From NCBI GenBank assembly GCA_030674155.1, contig CM060323.1, positions 1,836,493 to 1,878,992 of the forward strand: a stretch of 42,500 nt of DNA, written 5' to 3'. The notes beneath the pieces were generated by a model. It did no database searches. It saw only the letters and a list, made by a program, of their open reading frames with translations, and had not been told where the DNA came from. This DNA comes from Stramonita haemastoma (taxonomy: Eukaryota; Mollusca; Gastropoda; Neogastropoda; Muricidae). A program made the translations under genes and the position numbers. This document shows positions 41,407-42,500 of this stretch, piece by piece; position 1 is the stretch's first letter, and every line of letters begins with the position of its first letter.

Positions 41407-41713
41407 AAAGGTAAAGGTAAAGGTGAAGGTGTCCCATAACCTTGGTGGTCGTAGGGGAGCAAGGCGTCAGAGACCTCAGCTTCTCTATAGGCTAGCATAT
41501 TGAGGGTGGCACCCACCTCCTCTCCCTTGCTGCTTTACCTTCCTCGACTCTAAAGAGGGCGGGTACCCATTGACAGCCAGGTAAACTGGGGGCAGACTGT
41601 ACTGTAGCCAAGGAGCGCAAACGGTCACCCATCCAACTGGTAACCATGCTTGACGCTGCGTAACTTGACTTGGGGAAAGCGAGCGCTCTGACCACTTAGC
41701 TATCCCGCCCCTG
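41407..41713 (-). mobile_element. chimeric tRNA/5S SINE, full reverse copy
   Basis: This is the best copy for the 5S relation. On the minus strand, after GGGATAGCTAAGTGGTCAGAGC, it reads AAGTTACGCAGCGTC and ATGGTTACCAGTTGGATGGGTGACCG, close to the 5S rRNA internal promoter region. The AAAGGTAAAGGTAAAGGTG end is the tail. It lies about 80 bp upstream of the IP6K exon at 41324. Confidence 0.82.
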
Positions 41714-42372
41714 GGAAGGAAGGGGTGGGGGACAAAAAGTTCACTGACTGACCACTGTGACATAAGTAAAAACAAAAACATATCCAAAAGAAATCTAAAG
41801 GAATATTCACCTGACTTTGTCAAGCTAGACTCTTTATATTTCAATTTTTTTTTATCAATCCCATAGAAATTGAAAGGAAAATTCACCTAAGTACTCAGTC
41901 AAGTCAGATGTAATGTAATTTTTTAAAATCTCTTTCCAACAGAATCTTGAAATCATTCCCATATTCTTTTATCTCCATCACAATATATTTAGCCATTTAA
42001 AACCCAGTAACATTTAAAAAACAAATAACAAAAGAGACTTTTTTTCTAAAAAATGATGTGCATGTGTGTGTGTGTGTCCAATTATATCAAATGTGGAGTT
42101 CAGTTCTACAACAGTCATTTCTAGAACTTTGTGTTAAAAGTAATCAAATGACAAAACTTCAACAAAAATAAAACAACAAAACAAATATACACAACAAAAC
42201 ATACATATTTCAACAATAAAACAACTGTCTGAATGGATTTGATATCCTGAATTCAGTTCGCTGAGGAGACCATAGGATGAAAGCTGGTTGCTAGTGGCAA
42301 TGACAATTACATAGTGTTACATTTTAAGCTGGTTATTTTCAAGAATTTGAAAGAATTCTTATGTGGTGCTCT
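41714..42372. other. IP6K: AT-rich non-coding upstream of the IP6K N-terminal exon
   Basis: It may hold an intron, 5' UTR or promoter, depending on where the IP6K transcript starts. No TATA-type or exon signal convinced me. Confidence 0.3.
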
Positions 42373-42432
42373 CCCCCCCCCCCCTCTCTCTCTCTGTCTC
42401 TGTCTATCTGTCTGTCTGTCTGTCTGTCTGCC

Positions 42433-42469
<37 letters not shown>

Positions 42470-42500
42470 TCTCTCTCTCTCACACATTCTCTCTCTCTCT
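42373..42500. repeat. poly-C, (CT)n, (GTCT)n microsatellite
   Basis: CT and GTCT runs continuing to the window edge. Confidence 0.95.

Noticed and set aside
41590..41690. Possible 5S rRNA gene
   Set aside because: Only the internal promoter-like part resembles 5S. The 5' and 3' stems are absent and the block is inside a dispersed SINE.

Overview
The window looks like nuclear DNA of an invertebrate animal, most likely a mollusc and probably a marine gastropod. It has short spliced exons between long introns, very dense simple repeats, and many tRNA-derived and 5S-derived SINEs. The shared SINE core (around TTCGGATGAGAC..TAAACCGAGG) is one I associate with aquatic invertebrate SINEs; this is recall, not a database result. 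There is no bacterial or viral gene layout and no CRISPR array.

Two host genes can be supported and they are convergent. On the + strand, the last two coding exons of an unidentified gene lie at 2087-2233 and 4426-4616. Between them is a tandem array of SINE tails that carries three decoy copies of the last exon's 3' splice site. On the - strand, five exons at 41324 down to 30986 encode an inositol hexakisphosphate kinase (IP6K). The core family motifs are present: PxxxDxKxG, SSLL and the terminal DFAH block. The IP6K 5' end is either just upstream of the 41324 exon or outside the window. Its coding sequence is interrupted by several one-base frame changes, all in the same direction and several at G/C runs. 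I think assembly error is more likely than pseudogenisation. About 3.9 kb below the IP6K stop (27,085-30,985) is repeat-poor and is probably its 3' UTR.

The roughly 22 kb between the genes is a repeat landscape. 4.6-6.9 kb: several minisatellites, the first starting on the stop codon of the + strand gene. 10.06-11.93 kb: a layered satellite, (ACTAC)n then 25-bp then 30-bp units. 12.6-13.5 kb: a CG/TG alternating tract followed by (CT)n. 15.5-17.0 kb: a decayed piggyBac-type transposon. 17.2 and 22.4 kb: two copies of one MITE with 35-bp inverted ends. SINEs of at least four designs lie throughout and inside the IP6K introns. A small TTAA-flanked piggyBac-like MITE lies next to an IP6K splice donor.

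Almost all long open frames in the window are microsatellite or minisatellite translations and are not annotated as genes.
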